The position numbers and the translations under genes were made by a program. This document shows, piece by piece, positions 1 through 10,879 of a stretch of DNA of 64,000 bases (position 1 is its first letter; every line of letters starts with the position of its first letter). The DNA is taken from NCBI GenBank assembly GCA_030789695.1, contig CM061138.1:182381051-182445050 (forward strand). Reading direction: 5' to 3'. The stretch is from Scilla litardierei (Eukaryota > Streptophyta > Magnoliopsida > Asparagales > Asparagaceae). The notes under the pieces were generated by a model. That model did not search any database and had not been told where the DNA came from. It worked only from the letters and a program-made list of their open reading frames with translations.

Positions 1-702
1 CATCTTACACCTTCTTCCGCCTTTACATATTTCTCCTCCATAGCTCGGCTCGAGGATGGGGGCTCGGTCTCTCCGTGAACCGAGCCCGATCCCACCGAGC
101 ATCCCTCAGACAAGATCTGACTTTGGCATCAGAGGGGATTTGGTCGGAACCAAGGTCCGACCCCCTGACGAGCTCTTTCGTCCATTTAGGTCCAGGAGAT
201 CCCGCGGAGCCGAGGCTACCCCTCAGCGTCATCACAGCTGGAGCCGAGCGCCCTCGTCCCCGAGCCCGTTCGTCTCCACCACGAGAAGATAGTCGCTCTG
301 TCGAGGCCACCCCTCGACGCCAGGAGAGACCGAGGCCGAGCGCATCCATCCGAGCCGAGGCTTCCCCTCAGCTCCACACCGGCTACGCATCAAGCGAGAC
401 GACCGAGGCTACCCCTCGTCATCCGACCGACCGAGGCCGAGCGCACCCATCCGAGCGGAGGCTTCCCCTCGTCGCCCGACCGTCCGAGGCCGAGCACCTC
501 ACACCGGGCCGAGGCTTCCCTTCAACCACCCAGAGGCCGAGGATCCAGACCCGGCCCCGCTGATTCTGTGTCAACTACATCTCCGATTCGCGTCGCGTCT
601 ACGTGCGCTCGACGCACCCAAGGGACCTTAATCGGCCCCTTGACCACGTTGACCGGGTAGTCCACAGTCAACGATACTGTAGTGAGAAAACACTCTGAAA
701 CA
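1..702 (+). mobile_element. Tat-type Ty3/Gypsy LTR, 3' end only (cut by window edge)
   Basis: The last 110 bp are a diverged match to the reverse complement of the start of the LTRs at 5521 and 21112 (TGTTTCAGAG, then the GTTGAC..CCCGGTCAACGTGG block). On the plus strand the LTR ends ..CTCTGAAACA at 702. It is full of short GAGG/CCTC inverted units typical of that LTR. It interrupts a Copia integrase fragment that resumes at 703. Either it is the 3' LTR of a plus-strand element lying off the left edge or a solo LTR; the other end is not in the window. Confidence 0.75.
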
Positions 703-1540
703 ACTACAGATAGTGATAATGGTGGATCCTAAGAGAGTCTAAATCTTCTTTGCAAATATGGTAAACTCTTCATAAGCTTCATTCTTATTAGTTAAGAATG
801 AAACCCAAGTAAATCTAGAGAAGTCGTCAACGACAACTAATCTGTAATGAGCATTGCCTAAAGAAGCGGTTCTAGTTGGACCAAACAAATCTAGATGAAG
901 AAGTTCTAGGGGCCTCTTTGAAGTAATGCTTTCTTTAAGCTTAAAAGATGATTTACTAAGTTTACCTCTTTGACACGAATCACAAAAGTTTTTCTTACTA
1001 AAAGAAATTTTAGGAAAACCTTTGACTAGATCATGCTTAGCTAATTTATATAAGTGCTTGAAATGAACATGACCAAAACGGCGATGCTATAATAGTTGTT
1101 CACTTGTATTAGCAACTAAGCAATGTTCTATGGTTTTAGGCAAGCTCAAATAATAAATATTTTTACGCCTAATACCGAAAAATAAAACATTCGAATTAGA
1201 ATCAACAATTTTACACAATCCTTCTCCAAAGTTAACATTGTAACCTTTGTCACAAAGTTGACTGATGGAAATGAGATTGTGACATAAACCACTAACAAGA
1301 AATACATTAGTAATTAAGGGTTTGGAAGGTTTACCGACAATACCTACTCCAATGATGGTTCCCTTTTGATTACCTCCAAAAGTGATCGTTGCACCATCCT
1401 TGATGCTAATCACTTCGGAGAACAATAAGGGATCTCCAGTCATGTGTTTGGAGCAACCACTATCGAGAATCCATCCTTTCTCTTTAGAGCTAATATGACC
1501 TTTATTGCTCTTTTTCTTTCTCTTGGGTACCTACATAATA
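703..1540 (-). pseudogene. SIRE-like Ty1/Copia protease/integrase fragment
   Basis: Read on the minus strand, this matches the protease, pre-integrase and integrase region of the plus-strand element at 36640-37400. The clearest piece is 1443-1087, starting MTGDPLLFSEVISIKDG and running through the HNLISISQLCDKGYNV block, a pre-integrase landmark of Copia pol. Downstream the frame is lost and the integrase core stops at 703, where the Tat LTR begins next to the conserved block before the second catalytic Asp. No RT or RNase H is present in the window for this copy. It is a dead fragment and the oldest layer of this nest. It could be the other half of an element broken by the gap at 30757, but I see no matching right flank. 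Confidence 0.8.
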
Positions 1541-3104
1541 TACCATAAGCTCATGGTACCCAATGTTTGTTAGGTCTAAGGGGATTAGCCCTTTGAAACA
1601 CAATTCCAAGTGGACTTCCGCTTCCCAACATAATTGCTATTATTAATAACATATGAAAATAGGAATCAACATATATATTCCTATCATTTAAGCTAGTGTT
1701 CTTAGGACCACAAATGGTATAAATTTTGGGAGTCCTTTTCCTATTGCATGCATAATTGTTAGATTTCTATGTGGTGCATGATTCTTAGGAACATGGTTTC
1801 TAGCATATACATGAGGTGGAGGATATGCATTGAACATATGTGGATTATATGTATGCTTGGGAACATGCATGTTGTATGAAACATATGGGTCATGCATAAC
1901 ATGTGGAGGTTGTGCATACATGTAAGAATGATGCGTATGAGCATATCGGTGTATAGGAGCACGTACATGAGTATTTCTTATGTGTGGATTTGTACGTGTC
2001 CGTGTGTGTGGAGCATAAAAATTGTCATGAGTATCCACTTGTGAAGCAGGAGATTTCCTATGTGGATGAAGGTTGGTGTACATGTAAGCATGGCTTCTCT
2101 TTTGGTTTCCACCCTTAGTGGGTTTCTTGCCAAAAGGAAGAGATGGTGAAGTGGTGACTTTCTTGGTAGGTTTGCTACCTATAGTGTCTTTGACACCACT
2201 TGTGGATGCACCAGAGGAAGGCCTCACAAATTCTATAGTGACACCACTATAGGAGGTGCGATCATTGGATGCATTTGCTTTTACAAAACCAAGACCACAC
2301 GATGTGTGGCCGGAAATTAGTTTGCAAGCAAATCGTCCAATTGTCCTTTTCCCTTATTGAATCTCACAATACGAGAGGACATGAGCTCATATTTCTCCTT
2401 AAGAGAAGAAATATTGGTATCCAAGGTGGACACCCGTGCTTTGAGCTCGTGCACTTGAGTTTTAAGAGAATCATTCTCTAACCCCAATTGTGTGTGACGT
2501 GTAACTAGATCACTATTATCCTTAGGATGTGTTTGATCTAGTTGAGATTTGAGGGTATTTACCTAATTTCTCAAAGTGACATTTTGAGAAGCTAAATTCG
2601 CTTTCTCAAGAGTTAAAGTATCAACAATGGTGTCATTGTTGATAATGCATGGAATGGATGAATTGCTAACATTCAATTTCTTTAAGCTAGTATATCCAAG
2701 CATTAGAGATTGATACTTAGCAAACAATTCTTCATTAGCAATACGTAATTCATCCATTGTTACCTCGGCTTCATCCATGTCGGAATCACTCTCATCGGAG
2801 AGTGGATCTTCTCGTGCCATGAAGCACATGTGGGCACTTTCACCCTTCTCATCATCGGAATCACTTGATGAGTCTCCACTTGAGTCATCGAATGTACCGA
2901 CGAGTCCTTTCTTCTTGTCTCTCTTGTTCTTGTCGGACTTGTGGTACTTCGGAGCCTTCCACTTCTCTTTGTTTCTTAGCATTGGGCAATCCTTCTTGAT
3001 GTGCACTGGCTTGTTACACTTAAAGCAAAGAGAGTAAGTATTATTAGTAGACTCAAATCTTTTGTTAGAGGGAAATTTACCTTTGCGAAAGAAGTGTTGA
3101 AACT
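1541..3104 (-). pseudogene. SIRE-like Ty1/Copia gag fragment with zinc knuckle
   Basis: This is the minus-strand counterpart of the C-terminal two thirds of the gag at 34200-36617. It keeps a CCHC zinc knuckle at about 2985-3030 (CFKCNKPVHIKKDC), the acidic SSGDSSSDSDDEKGES stretch, the YHKSDKNKRDKKKGLVGTFD basic segment and the His/Tyr/Pro-rich tail at 1690-2227. The frame changes at least twice, between the two pieces and before the pol fragment. The 5' part of gag is missing because Athila-like element A enters at 3104/3105. The gene would have packaged element RNA in virus-like particles; this copy cannot. Confidence 0.82.
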
Positions 3105-3451
3105 TGATCGCGCCTGGATATACATCCGAAAAACGACTTGTAGTCTTACCGCAAGCGCAGGTGTAGTGGCGAGCGGGTATCGAACATAGGAAGGACAAAT
3201 GACAGTATCCTACTTTGATTACCTAGCTATCAAGAGAACAAGAATAGTTTTGATGTTGTTGTCACAATCGTTCAAATAGCAGAAAATATCAATATAATAA
3301 AGCGTCTAGGGATAGGAATTTCCACTACGGACCGTCTCATCCTTGTGAATCATAAATTTCATTGTTGCAAAGCTTGAATGTAGGTGAACTAGTCGCAACT
3401 TAATGTAGAACCAAGCTCACGCTCTCGCGCTATTGCCAGTCTATAGCAAAC

Positions 3452-3747
3452 CTAGGATAGATCCCACTCTCGTGCAAACCCTATCCTAAGTCGCTAGCGT
3501 GAAGATCGACATCATCGTCCAATCGCAACTCGAGCCCACTCTCGTGCAAACTCGAGCTACGATCTAGGTTATGATAGTTCGTATTCGTCCAATCTCTTGC
3601 AAATGAATATTAGTATATATTTATAATAAAAATCCTAGCTTTGGTCCAATCTCTTGCAAACCAAATCTAGAGAATTTCAATTATTAATCTAAATCGAATA
3701 TCTAGGCCTTCCTATCAATTGGGATCCAATCTCTTGCAAATCCCAAT
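3452..3747 (-). repeat. Five fixed-loop hairpins in Athila R-U5
   Basis: Each unit has the loop core CCAATCTCTTGCAAA (plus strand; CCCACTCTCGTGCAAA in two units) flanked by inverted arms that differ from unit to unit. Arms: GGATAG/CTATCC at 3452-3488; CTCGAG/CTCGAG at 3529-3556; TATTCGT/ATGAATA at 3582-3609 (perfect in the other LTR); TTTGGT/ACCAAA at 3640-3665; ATTGGGAT/ATCCCAAT at 3718-3747. The same series occurs at 29650-29960, 45109-45400 and 54980-55285. Confidence 0.8.
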
Positions 3748-4112
3748 CGATATGAATTTCTAGCTACTCGTAATAAATCGATCACAACCTAACCATTATC
3801 AATTCTAGCAACAATTCTATAAATTCATCACAATTCAAAGATCGGGTCCATATGGTTCATCCACATGCCCTAGAACGACAGAACTACTCACTAATCATCA
3901 TGAAAATCTCAGAAATAATAGATGGAATCATAGCACAATTCATTGCAAGGAAGAAACAATTCATAAAAATGATTTTTTAGCAAGAAAGAACAAACCAACG
4001 TTGTCGCCAATGATCTCCAGCTGAGATTTCACAAAAGAATAGCCGTCAAAAACCTAATAGAAGTCTCTAAAAAATAATTCAAGTCTCTCCTAAAACTAGG
4101 GTAAAAAATAGG

Positions 4113-4560
4113 TTTAAATACAAGCCAAAATCGTCCAAAAAATCGTGACAAAACTGCCCCTGCGCAGCCCAGAAATTCAAATCCGCGTAGCAGTCGAAGA
4201 GGGTCACTCAGCCGAGTGGCTCATGTCACTCGGCTGAGTGACAAGCCTGATGAAAAACAGAGAGTGTAAGATCCTCAGGGGTCTGACTCTCTGACTAGGC
4301 CGAGTAGGCTTCTTCACTCGGCCGAGTGAGTAATCATGCTCGGCCGAGTGGGCTTCCTCAGAAATTCCAGTAAGTTGGGCCTTTCTCTGGACGAATTCTC
4401 TGTACCACTCGGGCGAGTGAGCTTTCTCACTCGGTCGAGTAGACTTCCTTGCTCGGCTGAGTAAACGCTGAAAATTTGCTGTGCGTATCCATTTTACTCG
4501 GCGGAGTACAGCTTCTGACTTGGCCGAGTGAGTAGTGTACTCGGTCGAGTTGGCTGTATC
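4113..4560 (-). promoter_or_regulatory. Athila U3 promoter: palindrome array plus TATA-like box
   Basis: In sense (minus) direction, repeated copies and near-copies of CACTCGGCCGAGTG from about 4560 to 4205 are followed about 85 bp later by TATTTAAA at 4120-4113. Equivalent arrays lie at 30400-30756, 45888-46250 and 55760-56140, each with TATTTAA-type boxes downstream. The promoter role is inferred from position. Confidence 0.6.
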
Positions 4561-4854
4561 TTGGCTCCTTTCTTCTCCTTTTCGCCTCCTCGTCGATCCT
4601 ATGGAATTCTTTCTTATTTCGCTCATCCTCTATCGCTGATAACTGCTCAAATAAGTCGTGGGTGACACTCCGAAGTGCGTGAAAATCCTTTGATCTCATT
4701 TTCGCTCCAAATCGCTCCATATTTCCTTAAATACGACAAAAACAAGAAATAGTGAAAAGCATCACGATATCGTCGAGTAATCATGGAAAACGCAATATGG
4801 GCGATCAAAATGTCATGAAAACATGCAGAAAAAGGTGTAAAATAAGGAGTGATC

Positions 4855-5515
4855 AAAATCCCCCAAGCTTACCTCTTACTCGTCCTCGAGGAAGATGAGT
4901 AAAAGGTGAACCCGATGGATAAAAATAAGGAAAAGGAAAAAGTAAGATAGAAAAGAAAACAAAAAGGGAGGTGCTAGATCATTTCCTCAGGACGTGGACT
5001 CGCTTACTCGCTTACTCATATAGCACACGGCGAATACAAACATGCCAAAGATTTTTATCTCGATATCATGATCATATAAAGATCATTCAAAATAGAAACC
5101 CAAGAGTATCAAAACAGTATGAAATATGGAATCATTCTAGAATGAACATCGTCTGAAGCATCTAAAGCGGTATACATAATCATAGACCACACACTTTTCA
5201 ATTGATCGCTTTCTATTTGGAGTATAAGAGGTATCACACAATTGAAGCAATAAGAATAGAAAGAAGTGGTTTTCATGAAATGCATGCTAAGTTTCAATTC
5301 CTGGACTTCGTAAAACTTTTAGTAATCTCGCCAAGTATAGAAAATTACCTAACTTAGGTTGTCATGCACAATCAAGTAGTCACTCTCTCACACATCATTG
5401 GATCCCCTCCCACAAGCTTATCTATAAGCGTGGTGGCATCAAATTTAGCAATAAGACTTTTCCCCATTTTTTGAAGCTAGAAGAGGGAAGAAAGAGAGAA
5501 AGATAAAATGGGATC
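4855..5515 (-). other. Athila A 3' internal non-coding region with polypurine tract
   Basis: AAATCCCCCAAGC (minus GCTTGGGGGATTT) at 4855-4867 is the polypurine tract next to the LTR. The rest has no coding frame and aligns with 46541-47230 of element C. It ends at the Tat insertion and continues at 22201. Confidence 0.75.
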
Positions 5516-5520
5516 ATATG
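5516..5520. repeat. Target-site duplication ATATG of the Tat element (left)
   Basis: ATATG at 5516-5520 is repeated at 22196-22200, immediately outside the TG..CA ends of the Tat element. Confidence 0.9.
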
Positions 5521-6604
5521 TGTTTCAGAGTGTTTTCTCACTACAAAGCGTTGACCGTGGAGAACCCGGTCAACGTGGTCAAGGGGCCCGCTTTGGGTCC
5601 CTCGGGGGGCTTCGAATCGGTGCAGAAGGGGCGAGGGGAAGCCTCGGCCCTGGTTGAGACGCTTGGCCTCGGACAGATGAGCACGTCCTCGGAGGTAGGA
5701 CGACGAGGGGTAGCCTCAGTCGTCCAGCTAGATGCGTGTTCGGCGGAGGGCGAGGGGAAGCCTCGGCCTGGGTCGAGACGCTCGGTCTTGGGGGGTTGCG
5801 CTCGGCCTCGGCAATCGAACGACGAGGGGGAAGCCTCAATCGTCCAGGAGGTTGCGTGGTCGGCGAATAGCGAGGGGAAGCCTCGGACCCGATTAAGACG
5901 CTCGGCCTTGGTAGGACATGCTAGGCCTCGGCAGGCTGACGGTGAGGGGAAGCCTCACTGCCCAGTTGATCGTGTGGTTGGAGAGGGGCGAGGGGGAGCC
6001 TCGGCCCGTTGATCAGCTATCCACCTGCGAAGATGAGAACGCTCGTCAGGGGGCCGGACCTTGGTTCAGGCCAAATCCCCTCCGATGCCTAAGTCAGACA
6101 GAGATCTGAGAGAGGAGGCCCGGCGGAGACGGTTCGACTCGTGAGGAGATCGTAACGGCGTCCCTCGACGCGAGCGGGGGAGGAAGGAGATGAAATGGGG
6201 GAACGAGGTCGTTGATGGAGTACCTTAGGTTTTGTTACCTGAGATGCGGTCCCGTTCTTCGTCGTCTTCCTAGCCCTTTTGTAGAGCTCCCAGCGTGACT
6301 GCCTCTGGCCCACGTCCCACGCCCGCCCTCGATCGTGCCCCATCAATCCGCCCCCTCGCCGCCGCTCTCTTCGCCATGCCAGTACCTCCCCATTACCGCC
6401 ATTTAGTGGTCGCGCGTTCGGGGGAGTGGTTTTCGCAGGAGTGGGCGAGTGACCAGCGGGTTATCGGGGCCGGGTCGGATCGGCATTCGAGAAGATTCCT
6501 TATAGGGCCTTTGTAGAATGGGCTCGAGGATGCAGATGGGCTCTCGACCGGTCGCCGGGCTCCTGGGCTCGTGTCTTTTGGGTCTCGGTCAAATAGGCGT
6601 AACA
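5521..6604 (-). repeat. Tat 3' LTR
   Basis: TGTTTCAGAG..GGCGTAACA on the plus strand. ATTGCCCCCATC at 6605-6616 is the minus-strand polypurine tract, which makes this the 3' LTR. A TATA-like CCTATAAGG (minus) lies at 6498-6506. Between 5630 and 6003 at least five GAGG-GGAAG-CCTC hairpins occur, with stems CGAGG/CCTCG or GTGAGG/CCTCAC around the same GGAAG loop. Confidence 0.9.
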
Positions 6605-6915
6605 ATTGCCCCCATCGGTCGGGTTGATCGGCCTCGGTCGGTTCGGCTCGGCCGATGCGACTTCTGCCGATTTTGACAGGCTCGTCAGTCGATGCCAACT
6701 CATTTATTAGTCGTCATCATGAATTGGCCCGTTCGATACTTTTAAGGCGCGGGTTCCGAAGCGCCGTTGGCCTTCAGATGTTGCCACGTGTAGCTGCAAG
6801 AATATCCCCGCCGCTCGCGGGGTCGTCTTAAGTTGAGAAGCCGAGGGGTTCGTGAGTCGCCATCCCGTCGTTTTTCTTCTTTGCGCTGATCCCTATTCTG
6901 TCTGAGCTCTGCCCC
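6605..6915 (+). other. Spacer between Tat polypurine tract and antisense ORF
   Basis: This holds the polypurine tract at 6605-6616 (minus) and then about 300 GC-rich bases leading to the plus-strand ATG at 6916. A promoter for the antisense gene would be expected here, but I see no convincing TATA box. Confidence 0.5.
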
Positions 6916-9056
6916 ATGTCTTCTTCCTCTGCTACGGGTTCAGTTTGGTCGGAGTGCGACGCGGCTCCAGGTCTGGCGGGTGGCACTCCTTCGGCGATTA
7001 GTCACCACGGGGATGATCTTTCAGGGGTTCCCTCAGAGGTCTTGGCGTGGCCTTCGTCGATCTGTGCCACCGCCATCGGGAGCATGCGCTCCGCCTACCT
7101 GCTTCCGCCTTACTCGGCTCGTGCCCCTGGGGCTGACGAGCGGATCTGCTCTCCTGGTCCCAATGAGGTCGGAATATATGAGAAGTGCTTCCACTTCGGG
7201 CTTCGTTTCCCGCTTCATCCTTTTATCGTTGAGTTCCTTCAGGCCCACAATGTGTGCCTGTGCCAATTCTGTCCCAACGCCGTCGGGATCCTCGTCGGGT
7301 TCGTTGTTGTCTGCTTACTGAAGGGTGTGGTGCCCTCTCTTCGCCTCTTTGCCCAGTTCTACCGCCTGAGCCACCACCAATCGGGGGCGTGGATTTACAT
7401 CAGCGCCCGCCCGAAGATGTCCCTGGTGTTGGGGTTGCCGAGCTCCCTGAAACGCTGGAAGGGGGAATACGTGTTTGTCACATTCCCTTCGAGTGTACCC
7501 TTCCCGGTTCGGTGGGAGGCGGCCGGTGCAGTCATCCTTGATCTGGGTGAGCTGACGGTCGCTGAGCAGCAGACGGCGAAGGACATGCTGGCAATTCCTG
7601 TGAGGGAGCGCTCGATCGACTTTCTCTTTAGTGACCACAATTTGCGTAAGACGGTGTGGCCCCTAGGTAAGCTTCTCCGAGCGTTCGCCCCTCGAGGTCG
7701 TCCAGGTTCTGCTCTGTCTCTCATTTCTTCTTTGAGTGCAGGTGGGTTCCCTCTCGGTCCTTCTCCTGCCAGCGCTCTCGTGCAGGTCCCAAACCCGGAT
7801 CCGCGCAGAAGGGATCATGTGTTGGCGGTCCGGAAGAAGCAGCGGGTTGTGATCGCGACCGGAGGCTCGAAACGGAAGAAGGTGTCGTCTCCCTCTCTCC
7901 CCTTGCAGGGGTCTTCCAAGAGGATCCGTGAGGGGGTCGAGGGGGTCGATGTCCAGCCGACTGCTGACCGACCTCATCCCGCCCCCGTTGAGGTTGCCTG
8001 GCCGTGGGCCGGCCCTTCACCTCTCCCGGACGGCTCTCTCCCTGATGCTTACAGTCGGTATCTTGGCGCGTTCCACTCCGCTCCTGGCGAGTTCCCTTCG
8101 TCAGGGGAGGGTCTTCTTTGTCCACGCTTCCCAGTGGGGGAGAAGGAGTCGGTGTTTTCGAGCCGTGGAGCCGCCGCTCGAGTGGCCGAGAACTGTTGTC
8201 TCCCTCCCGATCAGGTGGTGTTGGACGGAGTCAGAGGTGATTGCTTGGCTACCTTCGTGATCCAGGCTGGTCAACAGGTAGCGTATCTCTGCTTGTCCCC
8301 CCTTTCTCCAGCTGCTTTTGCCGTCTTACCTTCGTTGCTTTGGCGCAGTTGTCCTCGGTGGGCCTCTCGATGAGGCGCCAATTCACGGCTCTTCCCAAAG
8401 CCAAATCCGACGCCGGGCGAGGCTCAGAGGTCCCCGGTGAGGAGGAGGAGGCCGGTCAGTTGGAGGAAGCGCGGGTCCAGTCCCTGGACTCCCGCGTAAC
8501 TGAGCTGTCCTCTGCCCTGGAGGTGGCGGACCGGGAGAGAGCCTTGGCTCTGGCTGCGAAGTCGGAGGCCGAGGCGCGGCTCGCCTCTCTTTTGAAAGGT
8601 GCCGACACGTCTGGAGGAGTCAAGCAGATCCCCGGCCCGGCTGCTGCCTCCGAAGCCTCGGAGCTCTCCGATCGTCTGGATGCGGCGGAGGAGCAGGCGA
8701 GGGCCCTTGCAGCCCAACTTGGCGAGAAATCCCGGGAGATCGAGAAGGAGAGGGCGGAGCACCAACGCCAGGTCGAGACCTTAGAGGCCCGGATGCGTGG
8801 GCTCGAGGAGGTGGATCCGGCCCGGATCGCTCAGGATGCCGTGGCGGAGTATGCCACCTCCTTTGTGGAGACCGCCTTATCGGAGGCGTACGAGAAGGGC
8901 TTCGCCCGGTGCCAGTCCGAGATCCAAAAGAAGTTCCCGCTCTCGGGGATCAACTTCGAGGAACTTCGGATGTACTCTGACGCCGAACGGAGTAAGGGGG
9001 GAGACCCTAGTGGGCTGCCAGCCTGTGGCTCCCCCGGTGCCCCCGGAGAAAAATGA
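6916..9056 (+). CDS. Tat antisense ORF (gypsy-type transposon domain plus coiled coil), with intron(s)
   Basis: This gene runs opposite to pol, in the place where Tat elements often carry an antisense ORF. The first part (6916-8277) includes a segment resembling the plant putative gypsy-type transposon domain (PF04195): FGLRFPLHPFIVEFLQAHNV around residues 95-115, then PNAVGILVGFVVVC. The second part (8349-9056) is a Glu/Ala/Arg-rich coiled coil ending in a YEKGFARCQ..FPLSGINFEEL block. The two parts are in different frames. A 71-bp GT..AG intron at 8278-8348 joins them exactly in phase, and a second candidate intron of 75 bp (7667-7741, GTAAGC..TGCAG) keeps the frame. The spliced product would be about 665-690 residues. 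Function is unknown. No stop interrupts it, so it looks better preserved than most genes here. Confidence 0.72.
8278..8348 (+). other. Predicted 71-bp intron in the Tat antisense gene
   Basis: CAACAG/GTAGCG at the donor, a pyrimidine-rich stretch, then TTTGGCGCAG/TTG at the acceptor. Removing 71 bases moves from frame 1 to frame 0, the frame of the downstream coiled-coil ORF. Confidence 0.65.
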
Positions 9057-9164
9057 GGGAGGGGAATGCCCCTCGACCTCTTCGTGCATCCTTCTGTATA
9101 TCTTTTTGCTTTATCTGGAAAGGAATGAATTCAAAACAAATTTATTTCATAGGAAACGATACAT

Positions 9165-9910
9165 CTATTGAAAGTACTTGCGTAAATGTTCCGCATTCCA
9201 GGTGTGAGTGAGAACCCTCCCTTCCATGTCGGCTAGTCGGTAGGCTGCGGGTCCGAGGACCTCGATGACTTTGTAGGGTCCCTCCCATCTAGCCGCGAGC
9301 TTCCCTTTGCGAGCGGTATCAGTGTTGAAGCCCGCTTTCTGGAGGACCAGGTCTCCAAGGTGGAAGCTTCTCCCTCGCACCCGAGCGTTGTAGTATCGGG
9401 CCACCTTCTGCTTCTGGCGGATGATGGTGGCCAGTGCCTGCTCCCGTCGTTCGTCGAGGAGTTCCAGATTGAGCCCCAGGCCCTGTGAGTTCCGGTCTTC
9501 GTCAAAGTATTTGAGGCGGAGAGATTCTTCACCCAATTCGACCGGCACCACCGCCTCGGCCCCGTAGGCGAGCATGAACGGGGTCTCGCCAGTGGCCTCC
9601 TTGTGGGTCGTCCGGTATGACCAGAGTATCCTGGGGAGCTCTTCTGGCCAGTTCCCTTCGGCGTATTTCACTTTCTTCCGGAGGGGCTCTATGATGCACT
9701 TGTTGGCCGCTTCTGCCATCCCGTTGGTCTGGGGGTGCGCTACTGAGGCGAAGAGAAGCTTGATTCCCCATTCCTCGCAAAAATCTTTAAACCCTGCGGA
9801 GTCGAACTGCTTCCCATTGTCTGTGATGATGGCCCGTGGCACTCCGAATCTGGAGATGATGGAATTCCACACGAAACTTTTCGCTTTCTTCCACGTGATG
9901 GTGGCCAACG
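9165..9910 (-). pseudogene. Tat integrase, C-terminal half (split by Copia insertion)
   Basis: This continues the pol gene ending at 17815. Minus-strand reading gives EPLATITWKKAKSFVWNSI just after the break, then the integrase core with the second catalytic Asp (IITDNGKQFDSAGF) and the Glu (MAEAANKCI). The IPF-type block RTTHKEATGETPFMLAYGAE and the C-terminal KAGFNTDTARKGKLAARWEG domain follow, ending RKYFQ and a stop at 9165. The catalytic residues visible here are intact. The Copia element at 9917-17808 disrupts the gene. Confidence 0.88.
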
Positions 9911-9916
9911 GTTCGG
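9911..9916. repeat. Target-site duplication GTTCGG of the Copia element (left)
   Basis: GTTCGG at 9911-9916 and at 17809-17814. Six bases match where Copia elements usually duplicate five; the first LTR base here reads C instead of T, so the exact edge is uncertain by one base. Confidence 0.8.
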
Positions 9917-10523
9917 CGTTGGATATGGAAGACGTTTGTACACCCTTGTGGGGGATGTACGAGGGAATACGGACCTCAAACGTCGCGCACACGAAGTCGT
10001 GTGCATAGGGAATCTGTTCCCTTGCGGAGAGGATCTCTGGATGAGCGGGAAAGTCGCATTATATATGCATAAGTGCATGCGACATATGGCTAATAAAGGG
10101 GGAATATCTTAAGCTTATGTTGTACCATGCATATGGTACAACTTAAGCTTATAATGTGCCATGTATCATGGTACACCTTAATTAAGTTGTTCCAAAGGAA
10201 CAACTTACCCTAAAATAACTACCTTGGGGGCTATAAATAAGACCCAAGGGTAGCCATTTTCCTTACACATTTTGCATGAAATTCATGCATGCATCTTCTT
10301 CATAGCGAAGCTCTGCAGAAATATTTCCTCTCCCTCCATCCAAGTTCTTAATCTAAAATAGAGATTTAGATTGTGGATTTAGTAGCCTTACTCCGTTCGT
10401 GAGTAGACTCGATCCGTCGTGGCGAATCCGAAGGCGAAGTTCGTAGACTACCGTGCAGCGTACGCAAGCGTAAGTCTACACTTCATATTATCGATCCTAA
10501 CTCTGTTTTGGCAGGATCCTTCA
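9917..10523 (+). repeat. Copia 5' LTR
   Basis: Starts CGTTGGATATGG (first base mutated from T) and ends GGATCCTTCA. TATA box CTATAAATAAG at 10231-10241. Inverted motif pairs such as TTGTACCATGCATATGGTACAA lie in U3. Confidence 0.92.
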
Positions 10524-10524
10524 T

Positions 10525-10536
10525 TGGTATCAGAGC
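10525..10536 (+). other. Primer-binding site, tRNA-Met type
   Basis: TGGTATCAGAGC begins one base after the LTR end, the standard initiator tRNA-Met primer site of plant Copia elements. Confidence 0.92.
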
Positions 10537-10589
10537 CATATGGGTTCGCCCCGGTCAATCCACCGCCCCGTCGAAACTACGAACGAGTC

Positions 10590-10740
10590 GTTGTCTTTTT
10601 CACGAATGGGTCTCCTACTATTACGGATATAGTAGGAACGCTTCGTGACGGAGAGAACGCAGCGGTTGTTCTTTTCACGTTAGGGTCTCCTATCATTACG
10701 GATATGGTAGGAACTCTCCGTGACGGGAAGAACCGACCGT
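10590..10740 (+). repeat. 75-bp tandem duplication with fixed-loop hairpin
   Basis: Two copies start at 10590 and 10665. Each holds a hairpin with the loop TTACGGAT; stems are CCTACTA/TAGTAGG in copy 1 and CCTATCA/TGGTAGG in copy 2. One stem pair changes T-A to C-G and another C-G to T-G. Confidence 0.75.
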
Positions 10741-10879
10741 TCACGTAGTATGTTATTCATTTTTTGGCACACGGCCATTAGGAAATAACTAATTTCTTGA
10801 TGAACGGGTGCTTCATCGACGAACGGGTGCTTCATCGAGGAAGATGATGGAAGTTATTTCCATCGGGTAAGAGGAAAAT

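Larger units (their letters stand above)
3105..4854 (-). repeat. Athila element A, 3' LTR
   Basis: The LTR is 1750 bp, TGATCGCGCC..GGAGTGATCA on the plus strand, so TG..CA on both strands. Sense is minus, because the polypurine tract abuts 4854. A TATA-like TATTTAAA (minus) lies at 4113-4120. The U3 side (about 4205-4560) carries the CACTCGGCCGAGTG palindrome array. The R-U5 side (3452-3747) carries a chain of five hairpins with a common loop. Confidence 0.85.

Noticed and set aside
1..563. 162-codon frame at the left edge
   Set aside because: It lies wholly in the Tat LTR fragment and is Pro/Arg low complexity.
4200..4560. CRISPR-like array of CACTCGGCCGAGTG repeats
   Set aside because: Spacing is irregular, the repeats are short palindromes in LTR U3, the genome is plant and no cas gene exists.
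5518..6109. Open frames in the Tat LTRs (164 and 63 codons; same at 20911-21700)
   Set aside because: They arise from GC-rich LTR repeats, run antisense to the element and show no family resemblance. One frame is shared only because the LTRs are copies.
9917..9992. Extension of the Tat integrase frame past 9916 to a start at 9992
   Set aside because: These codons belong to the Copia LTR and are open by chance.
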